Shown here piece after piece: positions 30,154 to 42,624 of a stretch of DNA of 64,000 nucleotides; the stretch's first letter is position 1, and each line of letters begins with the position of its first letter. The stretch spans positions 35,787,453 to 35,851,452 of the forward strand of contig JAOANR010000014.1 of assembly GCA_030278955.1 (NCBI GenBank). The letters are read 5' to 3'. This stretch comes from Hygrophila difformis. Taxonomy: Eukaryota; Streptophyta; Magnoliopsida; Lamiales; Acanthaceae. The position numbers and the translations under genes are program-made. The notes beneath the pieces were generated by a model. It saw only the letters and a list, made by a program, of their open reading frames with translations, had not been told where the DNA came from and did no database searches.

Positions 30154-30646
30154 TAATTTACATACAATTCTGCTGTTATTGTTAGTTTTAATTCTGCTGT
30201 AGTAACAAGCTGTAGCTGTTGGCTATTGTTTTGATATAAAAGCTAAAGTTCTTTAAAACTTTCAAAAACTGCGTGCAGATCCTTAGGCGTTTGCAAAAAG
30301 CTCATTCCTCATAGCATGAGATTTTTACATGCTCGGACAGGTCATTATCTCTCGTTGTTGCATCACTATTTGATTATGCTTCTCAAAGGATTTTTTTTTT
30401 CTTTTTTTGGCTTTACTTTCTACAACTTTTTTATTTCAAACTAGATCTTTTGCACTCGCTATGTGCACGGTCTGAATTTCAATGGATGTTAACTTATGAT
30501 GCGTTGCAAGAAAGGCAAAGCAAAGCAATGTAATACTATTGTCTTGTCAAGCATACATTACAATGGTTTCCATACTAAACAAAAGTTTCACAAAAGGGAC
30601 AGCCTTTTTAGCTTCTTCCTTCCACCAGCATCCCCTCCATATATTG
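29796..30646. other. Interval between IDL2 and the WAT1-D 3' end
   Basis: Matches 15483-16635 of unit 1, without the MITE and with a shorter AAT run (30116-30152). Contains the S2 SINE copy at 29922-30085 shared by both units. The last 200 bases are probably the WAT1-D 3' UTR and flank. Confidence 0.6.
29922..30085 (+). mobile_element. SINE, family S2, unit 2 copy
   Basis: Counterpart of 15836-15995, with B-box-like GAGGGTTCAAATC and the CCCCCTATCCTTCCCC body, ending in an A run. Confidence 0.6.
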
Positions 30647-32685
30647 TCAAATATCCACAATTCCTGCTTCACTCTTTGTAACAATTTCCACCTTCCGACA
30701 CTCCAAGCTTTGCTTAACAGGAGGTAGATTTTGTACTTCAATTGATGGACTGTCATAGTCTTTCTCCTTACCCCACACCACAAAGTAAAGGCCAAGAACG
30801 ATGACCAACGCGCCCAAAAGCCTACAAAATCCAAGCCAAATCGACTAAGGTATAGTCTCGTTTTCTAATTTGGTAATAAAGAATGTATACCTTCCAAGGT
30901 ACATTTGCTCCGCGAGGATGAAAGAGCTCAAGACAGCGACGATCACCATGCTCAAAGGACTAAATGCTGTCACAAAAACAGGGCCCCTGTCTTTCATCAC
31001 TATTCCTTGGATGTAGTAAGCAATGCCCGAGCAGAATATGCCCTGCCAAAAAACGATGGATGTCAAACTATGATCGAGCTTAGCAGGACATAATAATACC
31101 TAATGGTTTTTTGATATGTAAATTTGTTGAAATTTTTGTTTAAAATTTATTCTTACACTATATGCAGCCGCGAGGGCACTTGTGTCCCATTTTATGGTCC
31201 AAGCGGCTGCATTTCCCCTCTCGGCCACAAGTGCCACGGCTGCTGTCTCAATGGTTCCCAAAAAGCATATCCAAGAAGTCAGGGATAGTTCAGCCGGGTA
31301 CGTTTGTAATGTCACTGCCTGCATCGCGTAATTTTCTTACAAATCAAATTTTCCCACATACAACAATTTTAACATTTCAATTTCATTATACATAGGCAGA
31401 TGTAGGAAGAAGGATGCGGACTCATTAATAAAATTCCTATTATAAGCTAAAAAAAAAAAAAAAATCGATTTAGTTTGATTTGGTTTTGTGCGACCATTGA
31501 ATTTTTGTGGTGATACACTGTGGTCAAGTATAACCTAGTTTTTTTTTTTCAATTTTTTTGTATTTTGACTATCATATTTAATTCCAACCTAGCTTCGATT
31601 AATTTTGTAATACCTGCAGAATCATGAAACCCGCCCAGCTGAAGCATCCAATTGTGATCAAAACCGCGCCCTTGATTAAATTGTCAAGACTAACTACACC
31701 CTGCGGATGCACGCTTATATTTCCCGGTTTTGTCCATGGCAGGTTAAGATTTGGGCCGCTCACTAGCGTCATGATCATCGCCCCTGCAACCGTTGCCAGA
31801 GTCCCAAGTACCTTTGCTTGGCTTCGTGTGCTTTTTAGCTTCACCTTCTCCAGTCTTGTGTGAATAAAAAAATTTTAAAACATGAATATTATGTCAGAAA
31901 AATATGCACGAAATGTGCACCCTACGGCCTAGAATTAAAGTCACATGAAAATTAAAGTTGAAGTGATGAAACATGTGTGTTGTGTTGTTGTGTATACCTG
32001 AAGATCCAAGCCATGACAAATGTGATGGCCGGAAGGACGTTGGCCATTGCAGCTGCAAACGTTGCCGTTGTGTACTTCATCCCCAGAAAATAAAGGTTTT
32101 GGTCTATCGCCGGCCTATTATTCAATATTTCAAATAAAATTATCGATTTTACACAAACCCTCTAATAAAAGGTGTAATAAGACATCTAATGAGGCTTTGC
32201 GATACCCTGATATTCACCTTTTAATTTTTTATTTATTTATTTTTTTTTTTTTAAAAAAGACATCTAATGAAAGTTACCAAACACAGCCTTAATTGAACTT
32301 ACTCTAGAAGGCCAAGTAACAAAAGCTTCCCAAATAGGGGCAGGGTCATCTTGGGCCTTATTTTCCTGCAATAGGCAAGGTTGGTTGTGATCAATACTTA
32401 CAACCTAGTATAATATTCCAATTCTGGATTCGTTAATAAAATCATATTCAAATGAAATTAAAACTAGAAGAAGAAAGCAACTGACTTGTCCAAGACAAAG
32501 GCGAAGGGAGCCATGACAATGGTGGCCACAGCATGTCGATAGACTACAAATACGAAATTGCTCATACCCTCATTCAACGCGGCTTTTGAAAGGATGTCCA
32601 TTCCCGCGAACCCTGCTTGGAGGAAAATCACCCCCAGAAAGGGCTTTGCCTTCTGAAACAACTTTCCCGACTTCCCCCCCGACAT
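30647..32685 (-). CDS. WAT1-related (UMAMIT/EamA) transporter D, 7 exons, 369 aa
   Basis: Exons 32685-32486, 32365-32303, 32114-31998, 31854-31614, 31318-31157, 31042-30891 and 30821-30647 sum to 1110 nt with phases identical to A and C. The two EamA repeats are complete: KPFLGVIFLQAGFAGMDILS in exon 1, KYTTATFAAAMANVLPAITF in exon 3, PAELSLTSWICFLGTIET in exon 5, YYIQGIVMKDRGPVF in exon 6. It is clearly diverged from A and C, so it is an older paralogue. Its C-terminal tail is longer, nearer the usual family length, and ends EAGIVDI. Start at MSGGKSG is the only good Met. It belongs to the same putative amino-acid or auxin-related transporter family; the substrate is unknown. The truncated WAT1-B exon is its duplicate. 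Confidence 0.92.
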
Positions 32686-33247
32686 GTTCTGCGGTTAACC
32701 CGAAAAATTCAGGGTTCTGCAAAGATATTATTGTAATAAGGGCACCATCCAATACATAAATGTGTAGTAGTTGTACTATATAAGTGCCAATGCTTAACAA
32801 TTTTGATCAAGCTTGCTTACCCTTTAGCCTCCCAACAAGTTCTTGGTGTACTTGTTTTACCACACTCCAATAAGACAAGTTGGAATGTGATTCAATCACA
32901 CATTGAGAATGAGCCCATAGTGTATAAGGAAAAAATGGGATGGGAGCATACACATATTTATATGTGGAGTGGAGGTGACAAAAAGGAGGAGTATAAATTG
33001 AAGCCTTCAATGTGAATTGACATTTATGCCCTTTCCCAACACATGCATCTTATTTTTCTATACTTTTCTCCCGTTAAGTCTTTTCCTTTTTAGTTCACAA
33101 CTTCACATACGGAAGCCAAAGTTTTGGTTGGTTAATTTGCTCATTCTGTTTCGTATGGAGACAAATATTATGGTCTTTTTTCCCATCTTGTGTTGTAATA
33201 GAAACCAGTATACACACGTATATGTGTGTGATTAAAATATACTAGTT
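32686..33247. other. 5' flank of WAT1-D
   Basis: Promoter side of WAT1-D. Short ORFs occur on both strands but none has a recognisable domain. The CCTTCAATGTGAATTG segment near 33003 is also present upstream of A and C, so part of the promoter is shared by the three transporter genes. Confidence 0.5.
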
Positions 33248-33414
33248 TTTTGGAGAAGCCATTGAATGCCCGAAAGGGTGGTGAGAGCCCATGCCCACAC
33301 AAATTACAAAGGGGAATAAAAGGGAGGGATAGAGGGCCGGTGGGGATCGAACCTCGAATCTTCCGTTGGAAGCCTAGGGACTTAACCACTTAGGCTAAGT
33401 CCTCATTCCGGATG
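33248..33414 (-). mobile_element. tRNA-derived SINE, family S2, full copy
   Basis: On the minus strand it has A box TTAGCCTAAGTGG and B box GGTTCGATCCCC, then CCCTCTATCCCTCCC and an A-rich end. A 14-bp direct repeat, AAAATATACTAGTT, flanks it (33234-33247 and 33415-33428). Confidence 0.88.
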
Positions 33415-33428
33415 AAAATATACTAGTT

Positions 33429-34434
33429 GGTTTGCTTTACTAAAAGTAGTCGTAATGCGTCACATCAATTCTTTTTTTAATTTTAATAAAAATTCTTTTT
33501 AGTAGGCTGTAAATTAATTTGAATTTTAAATATTTGTGTATCTCCTATTCTATCTACAAAAAATAAAAAAATAAAATAAATACATATACAGGCTTTGTAT
33601 GTGGATGTGTGGACTCTGGAGGGATTTGGTTTAGTGAATTTCAGACTTTTAGTAATAGTGCTATAATCTTAGCTTTTTGTATTCACTAGCTTGTGGATTT
33701 TAAATTCTTCTATTCAAAACTATTATTTTAATCCTAATTTGAGTGAACACAATCTTCCAGTTCACTTCATTCTCAGTAGTATACTTCATTCTCAGTAGTA
33801 TTTAAATGTTTCTTTTTTTATTAAAAAAAAATGATGTCGAAATTATTGAACAATAGATTAAAAATATATGCTAATATTCAAAATACTTAATATTTTAAAT
33901 TTATCCAAAAGTAAAAAAGAAAAAGAACAACAATTAATGATTTGAGGAAAAAGAAAACATTTGAAGATTCGTGCAAGAACAATAGTTGATGAATATTCTC
34001 TTTAATATTTAATTATTCTTTGCAAAAGGGTTTCTACTAGACAATCCATCAAGAGTTGTTTGTACTAGTATATGATTATTTATTGCTTCTCGATTAGTGT
34101 ATTCAATTTTAAGAAAGTGATTAATTTTTAAAAAAAAAATAGCAAATTCGAAACTAGAAGAAATATGGTAGGAGTCCATACCACACAATTAAAAATGAGA
34201 GGTATCGGGTACTAAGTGGGCATCCAACCCCAATCATAATATTAGAAAGTAGAGACTTAGCCACCCTCATGCCAATGAGATTTTATTAATTAAGTCAACA
34301 CATAATGCATTAATTAATTCCACTCAGTTATATTTAATTATTCTCATTTTTAACATATAATTATCATAAACCCTTATTAATAAAAAGTTTTAAGTACTCA
34401 AAATATACACAAAATTAGACTGAATTAAATAATC
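33429..34434. other. AT-rich intergenic DNA
   Basis: No gene, RNA or recognisable transposon seen. Confidence 0.5.
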
Positions 34435-35061
34435 TGTTGGAAAATAAAAAATATGAACGTGAGAACGAGAAGACTCAAGATATTTTTTATTCTTAATAAA
34501 TCACATAAATTACATAGAGAATGCCCTATTTTATAGGTACACTAAACAAACCTTTCTAACAAATAAATCTCAACCAACAATCAAAAGAGTACAACAGAGT
34601 GCAACAACTTAGATGCATATCTTATTCAAATTCAAATTTTAAATTCTACATTATTATTTCTAACATCCTCCCTTAATGTAGAAATTTAATAAAATTATTT
34701 TGCTTGAGCACTTCTCTCCAATATTCTCGGGTGCACTTCTCACCCAAATCTGGAGCACTTCTCCCCAGTCAACATTGTTGGAGCACTTCTCTCCAACTTT
34801 CATCTGGTGCACTTCTCACCAGGTCCGAAGCACATCTCTTTGGCAACTTTTTCTTCGTAAACTTGTTGATGCATCATATTTGTTGAAGCACCGTTTCTTC
34901 AACCTTCAATTTGTGAAGCACACAATCCAGGACATCACTAAACAAATCTTTCTAACAAATAAATCTCAACCGACAATCAAAAGAGTGCAACAGAGTGCAA
35001 CAACTTAGATGCATATCTTATTCAAATTCAAATTTTAAATTCTACATTATTATTTCTAACA
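34435..35061 (-). mobile_element. Miniature LTR element (deletion derivative, 627 bp)
   Basis: Direct 5-bp duplication TAATC at 34430-34434 and 35062-35066. On the minus strand the left LTR (34435-34672, 238 bp) starts TGTTAGAAATAATAATG and ends CCAACA, preceded by the purine tract AAGGGAGGA. The right LTR keeps only its first 125 bp (34937-35061). Between them are 264 bp of leftover interior made of repeated GAGCACTTCTCNCC-type units. The rest of the 5' LTR, the primer site and all coding sequence are gone. Confidence 0.85.
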
Positions 35062-35095
35062 TAATCAATCCAAAGTATCGTACCGAAAATAATAG

Positions 35096-35209
35096 TTTCC
35101 CATTTGGATCCCCATCCACCCCCTATCCCCCCTTTGTCCCCTTTGTAATTTGTGTGATATAGGCTTCCACCACGGCATCACCCCTTTCTCATGTCTTTAA
35201 TGGCTCCTC
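35096..35209 (+). mobile_element. 5'-truncated SINE, family S2
   Basis: Contains the S2 body CCCCCTATCCCCCC and CCTTTGTAATTTGTGTG, ending in an A run. AATAGTTT occurs on both sides. Confidence 0.65.
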
Positions 35210-35289
35210 CAAAAAAAATAGTTTACTCAAAAAAGTAATCTTACCAACAACGAATAAACTATGGCCTCATGATTTAAAGAATAATAGTG

Positions 35290-35418
35290 CAACCAAACGT
35301 AGTTGGCCTGAGTGGTATGGGGCTCCGGCAGCTTAAGCAAAGGTCTCGGGTTCGAACCTTTAAATTTGTGTATACAGAACTCTGCTTTGGGAGAGGCAAC
35401 CCTTTAATGCCCACCCTT
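35290..35418 (+). mobile_element. tRNA-derived SINE, family S1
   Basis: A-box-like GTTGGCCTGAGTGG and B box GGGTTCGAACC, then the S1 body TGCTTTGGGAGAGGC. The 3' end is missing. Confidence 0.75.
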
Positions 35419-35920
35419 TAGAATAATAATCTTAAAAATTATTAGACTTGAAATTTGATAACTAACTACTCGATAAATCTCGACAATAATTTGAATGACA
35501 TAATAGCCTCTATTATAGGGGTCGTTTGGGAGCGAGTCTGCTCGCTCCAAACAGCCCTATAGATAAATAATTATAGAAGAAGAAAAGAATGCATGCGTCA
35601 TGAATATAATAGGAGGAGTCATAAAACTTAATTTTTCTCTAATATGAACCAACGAGTTTATTGAAATTTTACTACCAACGGTTTTCTATTTTCCCAGATT
35701 TATATTAGTAATTGTCATCACAAGTATTATTCACATCAACATCACAACAACGGCTTTCTATTTTTGTTAATACTTAATAGGGATGTTTGCTCGACTCTTA
35801 ATTGAAAGATTTAGAAGTAATTTTGACTCTGAATCCTTTAGTTCAGAGTTTAACAAACAATCTCTTAATAATGTACGTATAATATATAAAATAGTTGGAT
35901 ATTTTTGTTTTATCTAATAG
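35419..35920. other. Intergenic or intron-like DNA upstream of the SIRE insertion
   Basis: AT-rich. Contains a palindrome at about 35517-35560 (GTTTGGGAGCGAG and its complement around TCTG), the size of a deleted MITE. The last 30 bases, ending TTTTATCTAATAG, look like an intron 3' end. Confidence 0.45.
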
Positions 35921-35927
35921 GTGAAGT
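35921..35927 (+). pseudogene. 5' edge of a putative terminal exon, split by the SIRE insertion
   Basis: Seven bases (GTGAAGT) follow an acceptor-like TTTTATCTAATAG. The rest of the putative exon lies beyond the element, at 46451-46556; see that entry. Confidence 0.3.
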
Positions 35928-36904
35928 TGTTGAGTCAAGGTTTTGAAAGGAGTTCACAGCCGATGATTGAACACCTTAGGAGAACATCCACAGCACCAGT
36001 CTACGCGAGTGAACGGAAGAACTTTCCTTGGAGACTGGATTTGGACCCAACGGATCTTTCCTAATCAGGGGGATATATACTAATGTTTGATTGCAGGAAT
36101 CCCTCCTGAATTAGGGAAAGATCAATCAGCCAAGATTGGGGCTAATCACAACGGCTCTTTCCCCATTTAGCATCAGGCCGTTTGAAATGGCAGAGGTCAC
36201 AGGATAAGAAGAGTTTTGGAGGCTTGGATTCACACACTTCTCTTTACCCTCATTGCGAAACAACTCTGAAACTCTCAAGAGCTCTCGGAAACTATTGTTG
36301 AGAAGTAATATCGATCTCCAGCCTTGTGTGCAGAAAACAATCCATCTACTGCTGGAAGATCGACCGAGCCTTAAGCACTCTTGTTGATATCTATCAGTTC
36401 TCTATTCATTCCTGAATCAGAGATACACTAAAGGAGAGTGCAAGAGGCGGAAACAGGAGGAAATACAACTACTCAATCGCTCATACAACAAAGGAGGTCT
36501 GCTTCACAGGCTACTTCAGGGGAAACTCAAAGTGGTTGCTTTGGGGAGTTGAAATAGGTGGGAAGCCTATACCAGATCCGGGAAGGAGGCTGGTCATCAC
36601 AACTATCTGCCTGGAGTTTGGAGTGAAGGCATTCAAAGTTATTTCATCTATTGTGTGTGGTTGTAAACCATAGTTGATAACACATAGTGAAATAATCTCC
36701 TGGATTGGTATCCCCCAGACGTAGGCCGAAGGCCGAACTGGGTCAACAACTCTTGTGTTGTTTATTTACTTTGTGCTTGTTTTATTCCGCTGTGCATTTT
36801 ATTACACTCGATACAGTAATCTGTTTGTTCATTGTTGGTGTTCAGACACTCTCAGTGAACCACTGCACAAAGTCACTCACTTGCTTAACCTAGTGGACCT
36901 AACA
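35928..36904 (+). repeat. 5' LTR of the SIRE-type element
   Basis: 977 bp, TG...CA, almost identical to the 3' copy. Confidence 0.95.
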
Positions 36905-36906
36905 AG

Positions 36907-36920
36907 TGGTATCAGAGCCA
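36907..36920 (+). promoter_or_regulatory. Primer binding site (tRNA-iMet) of the SIRE-type element
   Basis: TGGTATCAGAGCCA starts two bases after the 5' LTR. Confidence 0.95.
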
Positions 36921-36951
36921 CACTCTTGCGAGAGAGATCTGTTGAAGCAAG

Positions 36952-39900
36952 ATGAGTCAAAGGTGGAACTACACTCAGCCTCCTCTTCTCGATGGGACTA
37001 ACTTCGCCTTCTGGAAGAACAAGATGCGGTCATTCCTGATGTCCATCGATGATTTGGCCTGGAATGCTGTTCTTGTCAAATATGAAGCTCCCACTGTTAC
37101 TGCTGATGGTACTACCAAGCCTAAAGACTTGAATGAGTGGACAGCAAAGGAGAAGAATTTGTCTAACATGAACTCCAAAGCTCTCCATGCTCTGTTCAGT
37201 GCTGTGTCAGACGATCAATACTTCCTCATTTCCAACTGTACCACAGCATTTGAGGCTTGGGAAATTCTGGTAAACTCTTATGAGGGAACCACCACTGTAA
37301 GGAAATCTAAACTCATTTCTCTTGATGCTGAATTTCATAAAATTAGTATGGATGAGCATGAGTCTGTGAATAGCTTTTTTGGTAGGATTCGTACTCTAAC
37401 CAACCAAGCACAACAGCTTGGTAAAACCTACTCCACTGAGGAGATAGTATCTAAGATTGTAGGTACACTTCCGGAGAGGTTCTACCCCAAGATAGCTGCC
37501 CTTGAGCTCCAAGCAAATTTTTCAACCATGAGTGTTGATGAACTTATGGGAATCCTGCAGTCTTGGGAAATGACTCATTGCAAGAAGTTCAAAGGAAAAT
37601 CCACAGCTTTCAAGGTGGAAACTAAACCTCTGAGCTCATCCGCTGGCAAGGAATCAAGTCCAATCCATGATGCTGAATCTGAGGATCTAGATGAAGAAGA
37701 CTTGGCACTTCTAACCAAGAAATTGGCTCGTTTCCTCAGAGATAAGAAAACCAAGCAGTTTGGAAGCAAAAGAGGTGACAGCTCTTCTAGCAGAGGGTCA
37801 GAGAGAAGGAGGTCTGAGAAACCTGTCAAGAAGCACTTCAAGGAATCCTCTGAACCCAAAGGGCCTCAATGCTTCGAATGCAAAGGTTTTGGTCATGTGA
37901 GGGCTGACTGTGCTAACCTCAGAAGCAAGTCTCCTGAAGTCAAGAAGAACTACTGTGCCACATTCAGTGATGAGGATGTTGTGGAATCCAGTGATGATGA
38001 AGGAGGAGATGGAGTTGCCTTCGTAGGGTCATGGGATTCAGAGTCCGAGTCTGAATCAGTATCTGCCTCAGGTAATTCTTCATCTCATGTCAATACTATT
38101 ATTGCTGATGAAGCTTCTGTCTCTCCTTTCAGGGATTATGACCTTGAAATTGAAACTCTTGGAAACATGTATGATGAGGCCAGTTTCAGACTGGAACAAA
38201 CCTGTGATGAACTGGATGGGGCTCTTCTCGACCTTGTGGTAAGTAGACAGGAGATCACCTTTCTCAACAATGAACTGGATGAGCTGGTGGCCAAATATTA
38301 TGTACAAGGAGAAGAAGCAAGGAAATACCTTCAGGAGCTCAACACCTACAAGGATGAACACTTTACTCAATGGAGCCAACTCAAGGATGCTGAAAAGAGA
38401 CGAGATGAACTGGAATACCTAGTTGCTTATCTGGAACCTTCTCACAGGGACCTATCTGTTACTGTGGATGAGTTAGCAGTCCAAGCTGGTGAACTCATGA
38501 CCTCTAAGAGGGAACTCACAGAGCAAGTGGAGCAGCTCAGTGCTGAGAGAGATAACTTCCAACAAGAAGTGATCGAACTATCTGAGAAGGTTCATAATCT
38601 CACTACTGTTAATGGAGCACTTGTTGATCAAGTCACTGATCTCAGCTGCCAGAAGGATAATCTTCAACTCCAAGTGACTGAGCTATCTAATCAAGTTCAG
38701 GAACTTTCTGCCAAGGTCACAAAGTCAGAGGAATTGACTAGCAGATTAAACAAAGGGAAAGATGTTCTTCAGGAGATCATTGCCGCTTCTAAAGCCCATG
38801 GAGACAGAAGAGGAATCGGCTATGTGAGAGGACGCACCACTTCTACTCAAAGGGTCTTTGTTAAAGAAGGTTGCAGCTCATCTGATGATAGGAGCTCCTC
38901 AGATAACTCTCCCAAGGGAGCCAGCTCTAGCAAAGCACCTAGAAGAAAGAAGAGCAGAAATCACAACTCTGGAGGGGAATCCTTGGAATGTGATTACTGC
39001 AGGTCCTATGGTCACATGACTAAATCATGCAGACTTCTTGCCAGAGATGCCATGTCTGGAAAGCCTATGTTCTGGCCAGATGAGAGGTTGAAGAAGTTCT
39101 TTGCCAGAAGAGAATGGAAAGCCAAATTGAAGATGATATGCAATGTGGCATTTCACACCGCCTCCAAGTCAGGAAAGAAGTCAAGTTGGTATTTTGACAG
39201 TGGATGTTCTAGACACATGACTGGGTCGAAAGAACTTCTCACCAATTACCAAGAGATTGATGGAGGACATGTTGTTTTTGGTGATGGCAAGAAAGGAAAA
39301 GTCGTTGGCTTAGGATCCATAGCTGAGGAAGGCTTCCCTGTCCTCAAGACTGTTTATCATGTTGAAGGACTATGTGCTAATCTAATTAGCATCAGTCACC
39401 TCTGTGACAACAAGCTCAAGGTGCTCTTTGATGATGAATGCTGTGAAGTGCTCAATGCCAAACGAGAATGCATCTTCAAAGGATACAGGTCAAAGAATGA
39501 TTGTTATATGTTATCACAATCTTGCTTATTGACTAACAGTGCAGGTACATCAGAAACCCATCTGTGGCATGAAAGGTTGGGTCACTTGAACTTCAAGGAT
39601 CTGATTAAGTTAAGCAGGAGAGGAGGTGTTAAAGGCTTGCCTATCTTGAGGAAAGATGATGCTGGCACATGCAGTGACTGCATAAAGAACAAGCAACACA
39701 GGACTTCTCACCAGTCCATTGACCAGTCTGGTTCAGTCCGATGCCTTGAACTCATCCATATGGATCTGTTTGGTCCTACAGAAGTCAAAAGTCTTGGTGG
39801 TAAGCAATATGTTCTAGTTTGTGTCGATGACTATTCTAGATATACTTGGGTTTCTTTTCTTAGGGAAAAGAGTGAGGCTCTCAAAGCCTTCATCAAGCTT

Positions 39901-42228
39901 AGCAAGCAGTTGATCACTGAAAAGGAATGCAAAATCAAAAGGATCAGAAGTGACCATGGAGGAGAATTTGAGAGTCATGCCTTTGAGGAGTTCTGCAGTG
40001 AACTTGGAATCAAACATGAATTTTCAGCTCCAAGAACACCTCAATAGAATGGAGTGGTGGAAAGGAAGAATCGAACCATTCAAGAGATGGCCAGGGTAAT
40101 GTTGAACTCAAAGGATATTCCTCAATTCTTGTGGGCTGAAGCTGTTCATACTGCCTGTTACATCTCAAACAGAGTCCACTTGAGACCCAAGCATCAGAAG
40201 ACTCCCTATGAACTCTGGAAGGGTAAAAAGACCACTATCTCTTATTTTCATACTTTTGGTAGTACTTGTTTTGTTCTCAATGACAGGGACAACCTTGGAA
40301 AGTTTCGAGAAAAGAGTGAAGAAGGAATACTTGTTGGATATTCTTCCACAAGCAAAGCCTACAGGGTCTATCTTCCAAACACCAGAAAGGTGGTGGAATC
40401 GGCTAATGTTACTATTGATGACAAACCTAGCAGATCTCATGGTCCTATTGTTGCTAAGAGTCAAGGAGAAACTGAGATGAACAACTCAGAACCATCTCCT
40501 TCTGCCAACAAGGAGAATACACCAGTTCGTGATGTTGATGCAGAAGCCAATTCTGTTCCCCCTACTCCCTCAAGGAGAGTTCATAGAAACCATGATGAAG
40601 ATGACCTGATAGGTGATCTTAATGATGGAAGAAGGACTCGGATCAAGAAGAAGATCGACTACAAGGAGCTAGCAGGTCTACACTGCTTTACATCCAGAAT
40701 AGAGCCAAAGAAGGTTGAGGAAGCGCTGGGAGATGAACACTGGATCCTAGCCATGCAAGAGGAACTGGAGCAGTTTGCTAGGAATGAAGTGTGGACCTTG
40801 GTAAAGAGACCAGCTGATGTGAATGTGATTGGAACCAAGTGGATCTTCAAGAACAAGACTGATGAGAATGGCAACATCACCAGGAACAAAGCCAGACTTG
40901 TTGCTCAAGGATACACACAAGTTGAAGGAGTGGATTTCTCTGAAACCTTTGCTCCTGTTGCTAGACTTGAAGCAGTAAGGTTGCTGATTGCCATTGCTTG
41001 CACATTTGAGTTCAAACTATACCAGATGGATGTCAAAAGTGCATTTCTCAATGGGTGGCTGAAGGAAGAAGCCTTTGTGGAGCAACCAAAGGGATTTGAA
41101 GATCCTCACTGTCCAGATCATGTCTACAAACTGAACAAAGCTCTTTATGGGCTTAAGCAAGCTCCAAGAGCTTGGTATGATCGCTTGTCAACTTACCTGC
41201 TTGATAAGGGATATGTTCGAGGGAATGCTGACAAGACTCTCTTCATTAAGAGAGAAGGAAAGGGGTTCCTGATAGCCCAAATATATGTCGATGACATAGT
41301 GTTTGGATCAACCTCCCAAGCCCTGAAAGATGAATTCATCAGTATCATGAGTAAGGAATTTGAAATGAGTTTGGTTGGTGAACTAACTTATTTCTTAGGT
41401 CTGCAGGTTACTCAGAAGAAAGAGGGAATTTTTCTGAACCAGTCCAAATATGCCAAAAATCTTGTGAAAAGATTTGGAATGGAGTCCAGCAAAGCTGTTC
41501 GAACTCCTATTGGGACTAATGACAAGCTGAACAAGGATGCTTCTGGTAAATCAGTTGATTGTAAATTATACCGAAGTATTATTGGTAGTTTGTTATATCT
41601 TGCAGCAAGCAGGCCAGATATCAGTTATGCTGTAGGAGTATGCGCCAGATATCAAGCGGATCCCAAAGAATCACATCTTCATGCTGCAAAAAGGATCATC
41701 CGCTATGTGGCTGGAACTGTTGATCTTGGAATTTGGTACTCCAAAAACTCAAGCATGCAGCTCATTGGCTACAGTGATGCAGACTGGGCTGGATGTGCAG
41801 ATGACAGAAAGAGCACCACTGGAGGATGCTTTTATGTTGGGACAAACCTGGTGAGCTGGTACAGCAAGAAGCAAAGCTCAATTTCCCTCTCCACTGCTGA
41901 AGCTGAGTACCTAGCCGCGGGAAGCTGTTGTGCTCAACTCCTTTGGATGAAGCAGATGATCAAAGATTATGGCATTGATCACAAGGAGCTGTTCCTGCTG
42001 TGTGACAACATGAGTGCGATTAACATTGCCAAAAACCCAGTCCAGCATAGCCGAACAAAGCATATCGAGATCAGACATCATTTCATTCGTGATCTGGTAG
42101 AAGATGGAATCGTGTCCACTTCAAATGTTGGGACCGAACAACAACATGCGGACATATTCACTAAGGCTCTAAATGGTGAAAGGTTTGAGGCCCTCAGGCG
42201 TGAGCTTGGGCTTTGCTACCTGGACTGA
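36952..42228 (+). pseudogene. SIRE-type gag-pol with an in-frame TAG in the integrase
   Basis: One frame from ATG 36952 to TGA 42226-42228, interrupted by TAG at 40045-40047 (codon 1032). Gag: capsid-like N-terminus, zinc knuckle CFECKGFGHVRADC near residue 306, coiled coil at about 395-620, second knuckle CDYCRSYGHMTKSC near 680. Protease FDSGCSRHMTG near 748. Integrase HERLGH region with catalytic Asp near 936 and 1000; the stop lies in the short interval before the catalytic Glu. RT with YVDDIVFGS (about 41287) and RNase H with STAEAEY follow. The stop sits where the family usually has a Gln codon, so a C-to-T change at CAG is likely. If it is not read through, the protein ends inside integrase with no RT. 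Confidence 0.92.
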
Positions 42229-42330
42229 GATGCTGGATCGGACTCTCCCCCATGGTGTACACTGTAAGATTCCTCAGGCCCAATTCATTAAATTATTTAC
42301 TAACTTTTGGGCTGCAGGATTTATCTTGTT

Positions 42331-42343
42331 GAGGGGGAGAAAT
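42331..42343 (+). promoter_or_regulatory. Internal polypurine tract between pol and ORF3
   Basis: GAGGGGGAGAAA follows TTGTT about 100 bases after the pol stop. It resembles the tract abutting the 3' LTR and a third at 45042-45060. Confidence 0.7.
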
Positions 42344-42624
42344 CAAAGCCCATCAGAGAGGCCCAAATGTCCTATCCACTGATTCTCTGATGAGCTGGTC
42401 CGGGAGCTACTGCAGAATGATCATTATTACGTCTAATCACAGGCGGGAAAGCTTTTTTGTTCTTCCCTATGATCTTGAGCAGGATTTTCTTTCCTAATTG
42501 ATTACCTCTTCTAATTGATTACGTTTCGGTTCATCTTCTTCATTCTTCCACTTCCTTCCGTTCACTCTTGTTCCTGTGTGTCTTCACTTGTTTCTTTGCC
42601 CTAAGGAATTTTTGTGCAGAAAAC

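Noticed and set aside
33248..33414. A tRNA gene
   Set aside because: A and B boxes are present, but there is no acceptor stem or anticodon arm, and the body, A-rich end and target duplication identify a SINE.
40045..40047. Programmed readthrough of the SIRE integrase TAG
   Set aside because: The stop falls in the middle of the integrase domain, not at a gag/pol or pol/ORF3 boundary, so a point mutation is simpler.
42568..42624. Hydrophobic leader as a signal peptide for the SIRE third ORF
   Set aside because: The stretch is a pyrimidine-rich tract ending in a splice-acceptor-like TGCAG, so the hydrophobic translation is probably a by-product; kept only as a note.
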